Positions 9,499-19,958 of a DNA stretch of 64,000 bases are shown piece after piece. The stretch comes from JBOGOC01 sp050747525 (GTDB lineage Bacteria; Acidobacteriota; Polarisedimenticolia; JACPZX01; DASXTC01). The DNA lies in contig JBOGOC010000001.1 in the NCBI GenBank assembly GCA_050747525.1, positions 1 through 64,000 of the forward strand, given 5' to 3'. How positions within the stretch are numbered: the first letter of the stretch is position 1; the number at the start of each line of letters is the position of its first letter. A program made the translations under genes and the position numbers. Below the pieces are notes generated by a model, which worked only from the letters and a program-made list of their open reading frames with translations, made no database searches and was not told the origin of the DNA.

Positions 9499-10302
9499 TT
9501 ACCAGGTGGTCGCGCCGCCTTCGATGTTGATCGCCTGGCCGGTGACCCCTTCGGCCGCGGGGGACGCGAGGTAGAGCGCCAGCGGCGCGATCTCCTCGGG
9601 GCGCAGGAATCGCCCCAGCGGGACGCGCTCCAGCGCCGCCTTCTTGAAGGCGGCCGGCTCGACGCCCAGCACCGACGCGGTCTGCCGCACGCCGGCATCG
9701 GCCATGGCGGTGTCCACCCAGCCGGGGCACAACGCGTTCACGGTGATCCCGCGCGGTGCGAGCTCGGCCGCCAGCGCGCGGGTCAGCCCGATGACGCCGT
9801 GCTTGGCGGCGCAGTAGGCGCCATAGCGCGCGACCCCGAACTTGCCGAGCACCGAGGAGACGTTGAGGATGCGGCCCCCCCGCTTCATGTGCGGCAGGCA
9901 GGCGCGGGTCATCCGCCAGGCGCCGTGCAGGTTGACCTCGAGGATGTCGCGCCACAGGGCGTCCACCTCGGTCCCCTCGGATTCCACGGGGGTGTGGCCC
10001 GACACTCCGGCGTTGTTCACCAGGACGTCGATCCCGCCCCACGCCTCCGACGTCTGCGCGGCCACGGCGAGCGCCGCGGCGTCCACCCGCACGTCGAGGC
10101 GCAGCGGCATCAGGCGTTCGTCGGGCCCGGATGCGCCGGCCGCGCGCGCCTGAATCACCGTGATCGCCTTCTTCAGATGCTCCGGATCGCGCGAGGCGAT
10201 CGCCACGCGCGCTCCGGAGGCGTGAAACGCCGCGGCCAGGGCCCGCCCGATGCCCGTGCCGCCTCCGGTCACCAGCACCACCCGGCCGTCCGGCCCGCTC
10301 AT
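9499..10302 (-). CDS. Short-chain dehydrogenase/reductase (SDR)
   Basis: 267 aa classical SDR with the cofactor motif TGGGTGIG, the NNAG motif, Ser in NVSSV and the catalytic YCAAK. The C-terminal GQAINIEGGATTW is typical of 3-oxoacyl-ACP-reductase-like and sugar/alcohol SDRs. The start is placed at the ATG at 10302, which overlaps the stop of the FG-GAP gene as ATGA; an in-frame ATG three codons upstream (10311) is the alternative. It should be a soluble NAD(P)H-dependent oxidoreductase. The substrate cannot be told, and its coupling to two envelope proteins is odd. Confidence 0.87.
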   Translation of the reverse strand: MSGPDGRVVLVTGGGTGIGRALAAAFHASGARVAIASRDPEHLKKAITVIQARAAGASGPDERLMPLRLDVRVDAAALAVAAQTSEAWGGIDVLVNNAGVSGHTPVESEGTEVDALWRDILEVNLHGAWRMTRACLPHMKRGGRILNVSSVLGKFGVARYGAYCAAKHGVIGLTRALAAELAPRGITVNALCPGWVDTAMADAGVRQTASVLGVEPAAFKKAALERVPLGRFLRPEEIAPLALYLASPAAEGVTGQAINIEGGATTW

Positions 10303-12056
10303 TGATTCCATCCGCGCCAGTCCCCCTTCACCACGTAGATGCGTCCTGCCAGCGATTGTCCCGCCAGCGGCGCCGACAGGATCAGCTCGGGCCGGGCGTC
10401 GCCATCCAGATCGGCGACCAGGGCGGCCACACCGAGATGCCCGCCGCCCACTGCGCCGAAGATCGCCGGGATGTGCTCGTCCCTCAGGTCCAGGTCCTGC
10501 GGCAGCACGGCACGGCCGGGGACCAGCCGCACCTCACCCGCCCCTGCCCGCCCGTTGCGGCGGCCCGAGGAGTCCTCGGCGGCGATCACCAGGTCGGCGA
10601 GCCCATCCCCATCCAGATCGTGGACGGCGCGCACGCTGGTGTGATCGCCCGGGTCAGCACCGTACAGCACCGTCATTCCTGGGAGGGCCGCGGCCGAATC
10701 GATGTCCGGAAGGACCGTGACCACCGGGGCCACCGGCGTCAGCGGCTTCGGCTCCATGGGCCGCCCGGGGAGATGGACCTCCGGGCGCCTCCCCCGCAGG
10801 GCATCCATGTCCGCGCGCGGGCGCCCCAGCAGGAGGCGCACCTCTCCAGCGTCCAGCCGCGAGCCCGCGGGACCGTCCGCAAGCGGTGCTCCGATCGCCA
10901 GGTCGGCCCGCTTGTCGCCGTTCACGTCGCCCATGCCGAGGCTGCTCCCGGCCAGATCGCCGATCGCCGCTCCGAAGATGATGACCGGGGGCTGAGGCAT
11001 GACGGGCTGCGCCGTCTCGCGCATGCCCCACACCAGCATCACTTCTCCCGCGTCGGGCCGCTGGTTGTCGGGGCCGTCGGCGCCGCGAGCTCCCACCGCG
11101 ACGTCGGCCATGCGGTCCCCGTCGAAGTCTCCGATGGCAAGGGCGCTCCCCGCCTGATCGGCGGGGTCCCGTCCGCGCAGCATGCGGGCTCCCGGCAGGC
11201 CGGCCCGCAGATCCAGCACCGCGGGCCAGGTGGCGCTCCCTCCCAGCAGGATCGCCTCGCCTACGTCCTGCGCGGCCATGGTGCCGGCCTGTCCGTCGGC
11301 CAGGGGGGCGCCCATCACCAGATCGTTCAGCGCATTGCCCATGACGTCACCCACGGCCAGGGCGGTCCCCAGGGCGTCGCCCGCAGAGCGCCCGATGATG
11401 CGGGCCACGCGCGCACCCGGCGCCGCCGACTCCAGCTCGATACGCGCCGGAAGCGTGGTCGAGCCGAAGATGACGAACACCTCGCCGCAGTCCGAGCGGG
11501 CCTCGAGCGGCCCGTCGGCGCGCGGGGCACCGGCCACGATGTCGGCGGTGCCGTCGCCGTCCATGTCGGCCACGGCCAGCGATTGCCCGAAGTGATCGAA
11601 GTCCCCCGGCCCCTCGATGACGATGTCCGCCCTGGTGGCGGCCGCCTCGGGGCTTCCCGACGTGGCCGGCGCGTTGGGATCGATCTTCGCCGAGGAGGCG
11701 CCCCCCTGTGGGCGTGTGGTGGCCGGGCGCGGAGCGCGCCGCGGCACCAGCTCGATGGCGCGAGGCAGCGGCTCAGTGCGGCCCAGGATCACGTACAGAC
11801 GGCCGCGGCGGCTGGGCCGATCGTCGGTCCCGCCCGGCGCTCCGATCACCAGGTCGGACACCCCGTCCTCGTTGACGTCCCCCGCGGCCAGCGTGAACCC
11901 GGCCCACTCCAGCGGCTCCACTCCGGTGAGAACGCTGACCACGGCGCGCCGTGCATCGGGGCGCTTCAGATCGAGCAGCCACGGCCCCGGGGCCGGCTCG
12001 CCCGCTCCGGCGGTCAGGATGGCTGCAAGCGCGACGGCCCAGACGAGCCGTCTCAA
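10299..12056 (-). CDS. Secreted FG-GAP/integrin-alpha-type beta-propeller protein
   Basis: 585 aa. A short signal peptide (VWAVALAAILTAGAG) is followed by about seven FG-GAP repeats with Ca-binding loops such as GDVNEDGVSD, ADMDGDGTAD, GDFDGDRMAD, GDVNGDKRAD and HDLDGDGLAD, each ending in a GAP/GA motif. This predicts one seven-bladed integrin-like propeller outside the cytoplasm, with Ca2+ in the loops; ligand and function are unknown. The start codon is TTG, overlapping the stop of the AsmA gene as TTGA (12053-12056), so initiation probably depends on coupling. The stop overlaps the SDR start by 4 nt. A Pro/Ala linker (RPATTRPQGGASS) lies between the first and second repeats. Confidence 0.86.
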   Translation of the reverse strand: MRRLVWAVALAAILTAGAGEPAPGPWLLDLKRPDARRAVVSVLTGVEPLEWAGFTLAAGDVNEDGVSDLVIGAPGGTDDRPSRRGRLYVILGRTEPLPRAIELVPRRAPRPATTRPQGGASSAKIDPNAPATSGSPEAAATRADIVIEGPGDFDHFGQSLAVADMDGDGTADIVAGAPRADGPLEARSDCGEVFVIFGSTTLPARIELESAAPGARVARIIGRSAGDALGTALAVGDVMGNALNDLVMGAPLADGQAGTMAAQDVGEAILLGGSATWPAVLDLRAGLPGARMLRGRDPADQAGSALAIGDFDGDRMADVAVGARGADGPDNQRPDAGEVMLVWGMRETAQPVMPQPPVIIFGAAIGDLAGSSLGMGDVNGDKRADLAIGAPLADGPAGSRLDAGEVRLLLGRPRADMDALRGRRPEVHLPGRPMEPKPLTPVAPVVTVLPDIDSAAALPGMTVLYGADPGDHTSVRAVHDLDGDGLADLVIAAEDSSGRRNGRAGAGEVRLVPGRAVLPQDLDLRDEHIPAIFGAVGGGHLGVAALVADLDGDARPELILSAPLAGQSLAGRIYVVKGDWRGWNQ

Positions 12057-15000
12057 CGCTCCACCCGGAAGGTCTTCTCGCTGGAGCGGCCCTGCTCGTC
12101 CTGAATCGTGACGGTCACCAGCACGTCGTCGGTCATCCCCATCGACTTGCGGCTCTCCAGCGTGAGGCGGAAGGGGATGACCACGGGCGCGGCCCGATCG
12201 GCGGTGGCATAGAAGGATGCGATCCGTTCGTCGAGCGATTCCTGGAGCAGCACCTCACCCTTCTCCGATTTCACCAGGACGGAGCCCGAGCTGATCCCGG
12301 TGCCTCTCAACGATCCCTTGATCTTGAGGTCCGGCCGAAGGAGGTTCCCCGAGAACCGCTTCTCGTCGATGACGATCGACAGCCCCTCCGCCGCGCGCGC
12401 CGGCTCCACCTGCCCGGTGCCCGGCTTCGTGGGGGCGGCCTTCTCGCTCTCCTTGGAGGAGCCGCCACGTCCCAGCAGCTCGCCCAGCCGCTTCGAGCCG
12501 CCCAGCTTTTCGCCCAGCTTCTCCTCGATGCGGCGCCTGGCCAGCTTGCCCGAGGCCGTGCCCCAGTCGATGCTGGGCATCGGCGCGGTGATCGGCCCCT
12601 CGAGAGTGAGAGGGAGGTTCACGCGGTTGGCCTCGCTGTCCCAGAAGTAATCGACCGCCTTGGAGCCCTCCTCCTTCATGGCCAGGCTGATCTCCTCGGA
12701 GAGCAGGATCTCGCCGGCGATCTCCAGGGTCGCCGCCATCATGTCCAGGGAGCCTTCGTCCTTGAGCTCGATGTCGGGAGAGATCAGGTGAAGGTTGTCG
12801 GTTCGAACCTTGCCTCCCGACACTTTCAGGGTGGCCGTCAGCTCGGAGAACTCGGTCCCCTGCTTGGCGAGCTTCTCCGAGAGCTCCTCCAGCGAGCGCT
12901 CGCCCAGGACGTCGCTCGCGCGGCTCAGGATCTCCAGCACGTTGATGGGACCCACGCGCCCTTTCAGGATGCGGACGTCCCCGCTTCCGCTGGCGCGGCG
13001 CAGTGCCTCCTGCTGCGACGTCCCCGAGCTGCTGACCGACACGTCGCCGGAGAGCGCGCCGGTGAGCGTCCCCTTCATCCCCAGGTTGTCCGCCAGCAGC
13101 GCGTCGACGTCAACCGAGCGGATCCCCGTGGTCACGGTGTACACCGGCGGCTCGGCTCTCATGTCCATCGATGCGGCGCCGGAGACTCCGCCCCCGTACA
13201 GCTTCATCTCCACGGGCTCGAGCTGCAGCCGCCGGTTCGCGAGGGTGAGGGTGGCCGAGAGACCGGTGAAGTCCAGTGTCCCGAACGATCCTTCTCCGAT
13301 CTTGAGGGTGCCGCGGGCGGCCAGCTTGTCGGCCAGCCCGGGGCCGGTCTGCGGGGCGGGTGCCGCGGCATTGCCGGCCGGGGCGGCCTGCTGCGGCGTC
13401 TCGCGCAGGAAGGACATCAGCTCCCAGAACTCGGCGTGGCGCGAGGTGAGCTGGAAGGTCGCCTTCGGGGAATCGAAGCCCTTCACGGCGAGGGTCCCCG
13501 CCACGTCGCTGCGGCCGATGAGCGCGCTGAATCCCGACACTTCGAACCCGTCGTCCCTGAGCATGACGGTCCCGGAAACCTTGCGCATCGGCTCGGTCAT
13601 GGATGGATGCATGAGCGTGGCCTCCTTCACGCCGACGCGTCCGGTCATGGAGAGCTGGCGCCGCGGAGCCGCCTCGCCCCGCACATGCGCCTCGATCTCG
13701 ATCGGATGCGACGAAGAGATCTCCATCGGCAGCATCACACCCGCCACCGCCAGGATGCCCAGGACGTCATCCGCCGCGACCGAGGCGGGCGGGACGGTCA
13801 GGTCCAGACGGGTGGCTCCCTCGCGGTTGTCGATCCATCCACGCACCTCCAGCTCGCTCCCTCCCGAAGCGGCGCGCAGGCTTGCGATCTCGGTGCGGGC
13901 CGCGCTCTCCAGGGCCGTCAGGTCGAACGTGGCCTGGGCGTCGATGGGCTTCTTCCCGGCCGCCAGGACCACGCCGTTCACCTCGAGGGTCCCCTGTCCG
14001 CGCACTCGATCGGGCCACGTCCCGGACACCTGGGTGCGCGATGAGAGCGTCCCCGCCCGGGCCTCCGCCATCCCGGTGAGGGTGCGGAGGTAGGGAGTCA
14101 AGGCCCCCAGAGAGATCCTCTCGAGCGTCACACGCGCGTCCACCTCGGCCGACGAGCCGAGAGACGCCGGCAGCGTCCCCTCCACCTTCAACGAGCCATG
14201 CTCGTCCACGCGGGCCGACAGGGTCAGATCGATCGGGCGGCGGGGCTGCAGCTCCTTCACACCGAGATCCACGTCGGTGAGCGCCACCTCGACCGGGGGC
14301 CCTCCCGGCACGGCGGCCGCGTCCCGCAGGCGGACACGGGCTCCCTTCATGACGGCGTCGTGGATCACGATCTCGGGTGCCGGCGCGGTCCCGGGAGCGC
14401 CCGGCGCCGGAGCGGCGGGCGGCTGCAGCAGCGACGCGACGTTCCATCGGCCGCGCGCGTCGCGCGCCAGCAGCAGATCAATTCCTTCGAGGCGCGTGCC
14501 TCTCAGCTCCAGGTGGGCCGCCTGCCCCTTCGGCAGGCGCGCCTCCATCCGCGTGCTCACCTTCAGCTCTCCCTCGCCCATGACGCCGTCGGGGAGAGGC
14601 CACTCCATGCCGGCCGCCGTCGCCAGGCGGCGCACCTGCTTCTGGATCACGCTGGCGTCGAACCGTGAGAGATCCAGCGCCGTCTCCTCGTCCGTCCTGG
14701 TGAACGATCCATCCAAGGCCATCTCGACCCCGCCACCGCGCAGAGTTCCCGTGATCTCGCCGGACAACCGGGACAGCCCTTCTCCTTCCAGGGCCCCTTC
14801 CAGGTCGGCGGCCAGGTCCTCCTGCACGATCCCGCCGCCGGGGGCGTGGAGCGTCAGGTGGACCACGCCCTGGTCAATCTTGACGTGCGACAGCTGGAAC
14901 GAGGTGCCCTCCGCCTGGGTGGCCGGGGCCTCCGTCGAGGGCGGAGCCGCCTGGGTTTCGCGCGCGGGGGAGCCCAGGTCCCACGTGCCATCGGCCCGCC

Positions 15001-15364
15001 GCGCCAGGGTCAGCTCGGGACGGCGCAGCACCACGTGGCGCAGCTCCACCGAGCCCCTCAGCAGCGGCATCAGGCGCACCCCCACGTCCAGGGACTGCGC
15101 GCTCAGCAACCCCTCGACATGGGGGTTCTCCACGCGGATGGCGATGGACGGGAAGACCGAGAGGGACATCTCGCCCAGGGTGACTGGGCGCCCCAGCGCC
15201 TCCTCGGCTTTGGACTGGATGAGAGGACGGTAGGTGTTGACGTCGATGAACCGCGGCAGAATCAGGGCGGCCACGGCGACGAGGACGACCACCACGAGAG
15301 CCGCCCAGGCGAGTCTCACCGGCCAACGCTTGCGCGTCTTCGTGGGTGCGGGATCCGTCACCAT
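12053..15364 (-). CDS. AsmA-family inner-membrane/periplasmic protein
   Basis: About 1103 aa from the ATG at 15364, which has GGAG five bases upstream; an upstream in-frame start at 15391 lacks this. One N-terminal transmembrane segment (LAWAALVVVVLVAVAALIL) leads into the AsmA signature RFIDVNTYRPLIQSKAEEAL, GRPVTLGEMSLSVFP and a very long periplasmic region of repeating beta-strand units. AsmA/YhdP/TamB-like proteins bridge the envelope and are linked to phospholipid transport to the outer membrane. The C-terminus (SSGSVLVKSEKGEVLLQESL) carries an additional beta-rich domain. It is first in the set and coupled to the FG-GAP gene by a 4-nt overlap. Its promoter must lie close to or inside the divergent typA leader (15365-15474). 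Confidence 0.88.
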   Translation of the reverse strand: MVTDPAPTKTRKRWPVRLAWAALVVVVLVAVAALILPRFIDVNTYRPLIQSKAEEALGRPVTLGEMSLSVFPSIAIRVENPHVEGLLSAQSLDVGVRLMPLLRGSVELRHVVLRRPELTLARRADGTWDLGSPARETQAAPPSTEAPATQAEGTSFQLSHVKIDQGVVHLTLHAPGGGIVQEDLAADLEGALEGEGLSRLSGEITGTLRGGGVEMALDGSFTRTDEETALDLSRFDASVIQKQVRRLATAAGMEWPLPDGVMGEGELKVSTRMEARLPKGQAAHLELRGTRLEGIDLLLARDARGRWNVASLLQPPAAPAPGAPGTAPAPEIVIHDAVMKGARVRLRDAAAVPGGPPVEVALTDVDLGVKELQPRRPIDLTLSARVDEHGSLKVEGTLPASLGSSAEVDARVTLERISLGALTPYLRTLTGMAEARAGTLSSRTQVSGTWPDRVRGQGTLEVNGVVLAAGKKPIDAQATFDLTALESAARTEIASLRAASGGSELEVRGWIDNREGATRLDLTVPPASVAADDVLGILAVAGVMLPMEISSSHPIEIEAHVRGEAAPRRQLSMTGRVGVKEATLMHPSMTEPMRKVSGTVMLRDDGFEVSGFSALIGRSDVAGTLAVKGFDSPKATFQLTSRHAEFWELMSFLRETPQQAAPAGNAAAPAPQTGPGLADKLAARGTLKIGEGSFGTLDFTGLSATLTLANRRLQLEPVEMKLYGGGVSGAASMDMRAEPPVYTVTTGIRSVDVDALLADNLGMKGTLTGALSGDVSVSSSGTSQQEALRRASGSGDVRILKGRVGPINVLEILSRASDVLGERSLEELSEKLAKQGTEFSELTATLKVSGGKVRTDNLHLISPDIELKDEGSLDMMAATLEIAGEILLSEEISLAMKEEGSKAVDYFWDSEANRVNLPLTLEGPITAPMPSIDWGTASGKLARRRIEEKLGEKLGGSKRLGELLGRGGSSKESEKAAPTKPGTGQVEPARAAEGLSIVIDEKRFSGNLLRPDLKIKGSLRGTGISSGSVLVKSEKGEVLLQESLDERIASFYATADRAAPVVIPFRLTLESRKSMGMTDDVLVTVTIQDEQGRSSEKTFRVER

Positions 15365-15474
15365 CAACTCTCCGCGGTTACTATATTGCATGGACCCGAG
15401 GCATGCCCTCTGCTAGACTGCGCGCCTCCGAAGTTCACACATATCGGGACTTTTCCCTTTCGAGAGGTAACTTA

Positions 15475-17285
<1,811 letters not shown>

Positions 17286-17289
<4 letters not shown>

Positions 17290-18224
17290 GGCCGTCGCAC
17301 GGCTCGTCCCGGGCCGCCGTGGTATCGGCCCTGGTGGCGGTGCAGGTCTTCTTCGCCCTTCACTACGTGGCCGCCCGGTACATCATGGACTACGTGCCGC
17401 CCCTGGCGTGGGCCACCATGCGCATCGTGCCCGCCGCGGGGCTGCTTTTCGGGTACGCGCTGGCGACGCGGCCACGGCTGATCCCGCGGGACCGGCGCGA
17501 GCTGGCCACCATCGCCTGGTGCTCCCTGTTCGGGGTGGTCATCAACCAGATCTGCTTCGTGGAGGGATTGGCGCGCACCAGCGCCGCCCACTCGGCCATC
17601 ATCAACACCAGCATCCCGGTCGCCACGCTCCTCATCGCCATCCTGATGAGGCGCGAGCGCCCGACCGGGCGCAAGCTGGTCGGCATCACGCTCTCGCTGG
17701 CCGGCGTCCTCTGGCTGATCCTTCACGGGGGAGCGAGCCTGGGCGGAGCCTGGATGACCGGGGACATGCTCACCTTGGCCAACGCCATCTCGTACTCGTT
17801 CTTCCTGGTGATCAGCCGGCCGCTGCTGCAGCGGCACAACAGCCTGGTGGTGACCGCCCTCATGCTGCTGTTCGGGGCGATGGGGATCACGGCGGCCGGC
17901 GCGCCGCAGCTGGTCCGGGTCTCCCTGGCGGCGCTTCCGGCCTCGGTCTGGTGGACCGGGGCCTTCGTGGTGCTGTTCGCCACGGTGGGGGCGTACATCC
18001 TGAACGCCTACGCTCTCAAGCGCGTCGACTCCTCCAGCGTGGCCCTCTTCATCTACCTGCAGCCGGTGATCGCCGCGGCGGTGGCCTGGGCGGTGCGGGG
18101 GGAGCGGGTCGGGCTGGAGGCGGTGGTGGCCGCCGCTTTCATCTTCGCGGGGGTGGCCCTGAGTCTGATGGGGTCGCCCGCCACGGGGCCCGTGCAGGAG
18201 TCGGCGGCACCGTCCAGGCTGTAG
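17286..18224 (+). CDS. EamA/DMT-family inner-membrane exporter
   Basis: 312 aa with about ten hydrophobic helices in two repeated five-helix halves, the EamA (drug/metabolite transporter) pattern. Typical pieces are the N-terminal half ending in AHSAIINTSIPV and the second half with RVDSSSVALFIYLQPVIAA. Such proteins export amino acids, nucleosides or other small metabolites; the substrate is not predictable. The GTG start overlaps the typA stop by 4 nt, so it depends on typA translation. A stop-spanning TAGAAT at the end of the gene serves the next gene. Confidence 0.88.
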
Positions 18225-18227
18225 AAT
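18222..18227 (+). promoter_or_regulatory. -10 element for msrAB
   Basis: TAGAAT begins with the TAG stop of the EamA gene and lies about 40 nt before the msrAB ATG. It suggests msrAB is transcribed separately from typA. Confidence 0.38.
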
Positions 18228-18268
18228 ATTCGTGCCGGCGGGAATGAACCCGCCACGGACGGGGTTCG

Positions 18269-19426
18269 ATGAGCATGGCCAGGAACCTTCTATGGATGGG
18301 AGCGCTCGCCGTCGTCCTGGCCGCCTCGGCCTGCTCGGAGGGCGGGGGCGTCAATGCCGAGCCAGGCCCGCCCGGGTCGACCGCCCGGGCCACCTTCGCC
18401 GGGGGGTGTTTCTGGTGCATGGAGCCCTCCTTCGACGCAATCGAGGGAGTGGTTTCCACCACCTCCGGCTACGCCGGAGGCCCCGAGGCCAATCCGACAT
18501 ATGAACAGGTGTCGTCCGGCCGCACCGGTCATCTCGAGTCGCTGCAAGTGGTGTACGACCCGCAGCGCGTGACCTACGAGAAGCTGCTGCAGGTCTTCTG
18601 GACGAACATCGATCCGGTGGCCGGACACGGCCAGTTCTGCGATCACGGCGCCCAGTACCGGACGGCCATCTTCTATCACGACGAAGTGCAGAAGCGCGCG
18701 GCGGAAGCGTCGCTCGCCCTGGTGGCGAAGGACAAGCCGTTCCCCGGCCAGGTCGACACGCGGGTCCTGCCGCTCACGCACTTCTGGCCCGCCGAGGACT
18801 ATCACCAGGACTACTACAGGAAGAACCCGCTGTCGTACAAGACTTACCGCTACGGCTGCGGCCGCGATGCACGGCTCAAGGATCTCTGGAGCGGATGGAA
18901 GCCCGAGCTGACCGCCGCCGCACCCGCGGGGGCCGCGCCGCCAGGCGCACCCACGCCGAAAGGATGGAACCCCATGACCTTCAAGAAACCTGACGACGAG
19001 ACCCTGCAGCGCACGCTCACGCCTCAGCAGTACGCGGTCACCCAGCACGAGCAGACCGAGCGCCCCTTCCAGAACGCCTACTGGGACAACCATGAGCCCG
19101 GCATCTACGTGGACGTGGTGTCGGGAGAGCCCCTGTTCGCCTCCACCGACAAGTTCGACTCGGGGACCGGCTGGCCCAGCTTCACCCGGCCGCTGGAGGA
19201 GTCCAACGTCGTGACGCGCACCGACAGCTCGATGCTGATGCAGCGCACCGAGGTGCGCTCGGCCCATGCCGACTCGCACCTGGGACACGTCTTCGACGAC
19301 GGGCCGGCCCCCACCGGGCAGCGCTACTGCATGAACTCGGCTTCGATGCGGTTCATCCCCGCCCCGGACCTCGAGAAGGAAGGCTACGGGCAGTACCGCC
19401 GCCTGTTCGAGAAAGCGGCGCGCTGA
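18269..19426 (+). CDS. msrAB: Fused methionine sulfoxide reductase MsrA-MsrB, probable lipoprotein
   Basis: 385 aa. N-terminal export signal ends in LAASAC, so Cys22 is a likely lipidation site (position -3 is Ala, slightly off consensus). The MsrA domain has the catalytic GGCFWC (Cys47), and the C-terminal MsrB domain has FDSGTGWPSF, HADSHLGHVFDDG and catalytic Cys354 in RYCMNSASMRFIP. The MsrB zinc CxxC pairs are absent (GIYVDVVSGEPLF), as in other MsrAB fusions. It reduces both S and R methionine sulfoxide in exported proteins and would act in the periplasm, needing a thiol donor from the membrane; none is encoded nearby. A Pro/Ala linker joins the domains. DUF488 follows 11 nt later. Confidence 0.94.
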   Translation: MSMARNLLWMGALAVVLAASACSEGGGVNAEPGPPGSTARATFAGGCFWCMEPSFDAIEGVVSTTSGYAGGPEANPTYEQVSSGRTGHLESLQVVYDPQRVTYEKLLQVFWTNIDPVAGHGQFCDHGAQYRTAIFYHDEVQKRAAEASLALVAKDKPFPGQVDTRVLPLTHFWPAEDYHQDYYRKNPLSYKTYRYGCGRDARLKDLWSGWKPELTAAAPAGAAPPGAPTPKGWNPMTFKKPDDETLQRTLTPQQYAVTQHEQTERPFQNAYWDNHEPGIYVDVVSGEPLFASTDKFDSGTGWPSFTRPLEESNVVTRTDSSMLMQRTEVRSAHADSHLGHVFDDGPAPTGQRYCMNSASMRFIPAPDLEKEGYGQYRRLFEKAAR

Positions 19427-19437
19427 CCATCCTGACG

Positions 19438-19950
19438 GTGGGGCACTCCACCCGCTCGCTGGACGAGCTGGTGGCGCTGCTGGAGTGGGCCGGGGTCACC
19501 GTGGTCGCCGACGTGCGGACCCTGCCTCGCTCGCGCCGGCATCCCCACTTCAGCGGAGACGCGCTGGCCGCGTCGCTGCCGCCGCGCGGCATCGACTACG
19601 TGCACATCCCGGCTCTGGGAGGCCTGCGCAAGCCGCGCCGCGACTCGATCAACACGGCCTGGAAGAACGCGGGGTTCCGCGGATACGCCGACCACATGCA
19701 GACCCCCGAGTTCGAGGCGGGGCTCGGCATCCTGCTGGCCGGCGCGCGGGACGGCGTGGTCGCCGTGATGTGCGCGGAGGCGCTGCCGTGGAAGTGCCAC
19801 CGAACGCTGCTGTCCGATGCCCTGGCGGCGCGCGGCGTCGAGGTGCGGCACGTGATGGGGTCGCCGGGGCGGCCGCGCCTGGAGCCTCACGAGCTGACAG
19901 CCTGGGCGCGGGTGAAGGACGGGCGGGTCACATATCCGGGGCTGGGCTGA
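19438..19950 (+). CDS. DUF488 family protein
   Basis: 170 aa from the GTG at 19438, inside the family's usual N-terminal motif (T)VGHS; no ATG, GTG or TTG gives the preceding residues, so the true start may be a CTG at 19432. Family hallmarks are GHSTRSLDELVALL, DVRTLPRSRRHPHF, IPALGG and the C-terminal CAEALPWKCHRTLL cysteine/histidine motif. The biochemical role is not established; the conserved Cys/His residues suggest metal or thiol chemistry. It is 11 nt after msrAB and may share its transcript. It is convergent with the PQQ-like gene 8 nt away. Confidence 0.85.
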   Translation: MGHSTRSLDELVALLEWAGVTVVADVRTLPRSRRHPHFSGDALAASLPPRGIDYVHIPALGGLRKPRRDSINTAWKNAGFRGYADHMQTPEFEAGLGILLAGARDGVVAVMCAEALPWKCHRTLLSDALAARGVEVRHVMGSPGRPRLEPHELTAWARVKDGRVTYPGLG

Positions 19951-19958
19951 ATGCGAGG

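Noticed and set aside
8377..14044. Long plus-strand frames opposite the dehydrogenase, FG-GAP and AsmA genes
   Set aside because: His/Arg/Gly-rich shadow sequence; catalytic and repeat motifs lie on the minus strand.
12795..14093. 432-codon Ser/Arg-rich plus-strand frame inside the AsmA gene
   Set aside because: Shadow of the AsmA coding region; no motif or ribosome site.
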